Source of the DNA: Halichoerus grypus
Taxonomy: Eukaryota; Chordata; Mammalia; Carnivora; Phocidae
Direction of reading: 5' to 3'
Assembly: GCF_964656455.1 (NCBI RefSeq)
Contig: NC_135717.1
Location: 7,440,001 to 7,504,000, forward strand
Length of the DNA stretch: 64,000 bases
Position 1 is the stretch's first letter; every line of letters starts with the position of its first letter. This document shows, one piece after another, positions 63,723-64,000 of this stretch. Position numbers and translations under genes: made by a program. Below the pieces are notes generated by a model, which did no database searches, was not told the DNA's origin, and worked only from the letters and a program-made list of their open reading frames with translations.

Positions 63723-64000
63723 ACTGATGGGTCTTGATTAGCATAAACCATAGCTACTGCCAGGATCCCAGCTGTGGTAGGTTGTGTTATTGTTCAATAT
63801 GTTTGCTTTCCCTCCCTGGGGTGGATTAGACCTCCCCGCGCCACCGATAGCAGGCCTGGCATCAGATGTGTGGTGCCTGTCCCCGAGGAAGGATTTTACA
63901 TTCTTGTCCGTCAGACTCAGGGCAACCCTGCGATTTGCTTTAGCCAACAGAATGTGGGTGGAAGGTATGCGACGTCATGTCTGGAAAGAGGCGTTAGGAG

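Overview
The window is nuclear DNA of a carnivoran mammal. Two things show this: five spliced, intron-containing genes with clear human and mouse counterparts, and about 45 copies of the carnivore-specific tRNA-derived SINE (SINEC; head GGCGCCTGGGTGGCTCAG, tail CT-rich then AAATAAAATCTT). The SINE head and the (CT)n/AAATAAA tail look like the arctoid caniform type (bear, panda, seal, mustelid) rather than dog SINEC_Cf or the cat form, but the species cannot be named from this sequence alone.

The gene order matches human 7q22.1: SLC12A9 (+), TRIP6 (+), SRRT (+), UFSP1 (-), ACHE (-). Region by region: 1-11.4 kb is intergenic, with SINEs, LINE-class relics, a Tigger1 DNA transposon carrying five SINEs, a solo LTR and one small CpG-rich promoter-like patch near 6.6-6.8 kb. 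11.4-21.4 kb is SLC12A9 (CpG island, 13 coding exons, 919 codons). 21.6-25.8 kb is TRIP6 (9 coding exons, 478 codons). 26.1-39.0 kb is SRRT/ARS2 (19 coding exons, 872 or 884 codons). UFSP1 (single exon) lies at 39.05-40.1 kb, converging on SRRT with poly(A) signals 86 bp apart. ACHE runs from 40.2 to 46.1 kb on the minus strand, with both alternative C-terminal exons (T and H) intact. From 46 to 47.6 kb there is a large CpG island. From 47.6 to 64 kb I see no recognisable protein gene, only repeats (SINEs, L1 fragments, a COX5B processed pseudogene inside an L1) and one CpG-rich first-exon-like block near 50.2-50.33 kb.

The genes do not form a pathway; they are a tightly packed housekeeping block. 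SLC12A9 is a membrane transporter-family protein, TRIP6 a LIM adaptor at adhesions and in the nucleus, SRRT a cap-binding-complex partner in RNA processing, UFSP1 a UFM1 protease, and ACHE the acetylcholine hydrolase. Intergenic distances are short (SLC12A9 poly(A) signal to TRIP6 start codon about 460 bp; TRIP6 to SRRT CpG island about 300 bp).

I found no prokaryotic-style system. The most interesting observations are: (i) UFSP1 keeps its catalytic residues but has no usable ATG ahead of the catalytic Cys, implying a near-cognate start; (ii) the ACHE readthrough (R) intron is 117 nt with no in-frame stop, so an R transcript would run on into the GPI (H) exon; (iii) a 333-bp exon-like, PTC-containing block in SRRT intron 5; (iv) a 2.5-kb hAT transposon relic in SRRT intron 1; (v) a COX5B retrocopy nested in an L1. 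All coordinates were read by eye from splice-site consensus and recalled protein similarity; nothing was aligned by software.
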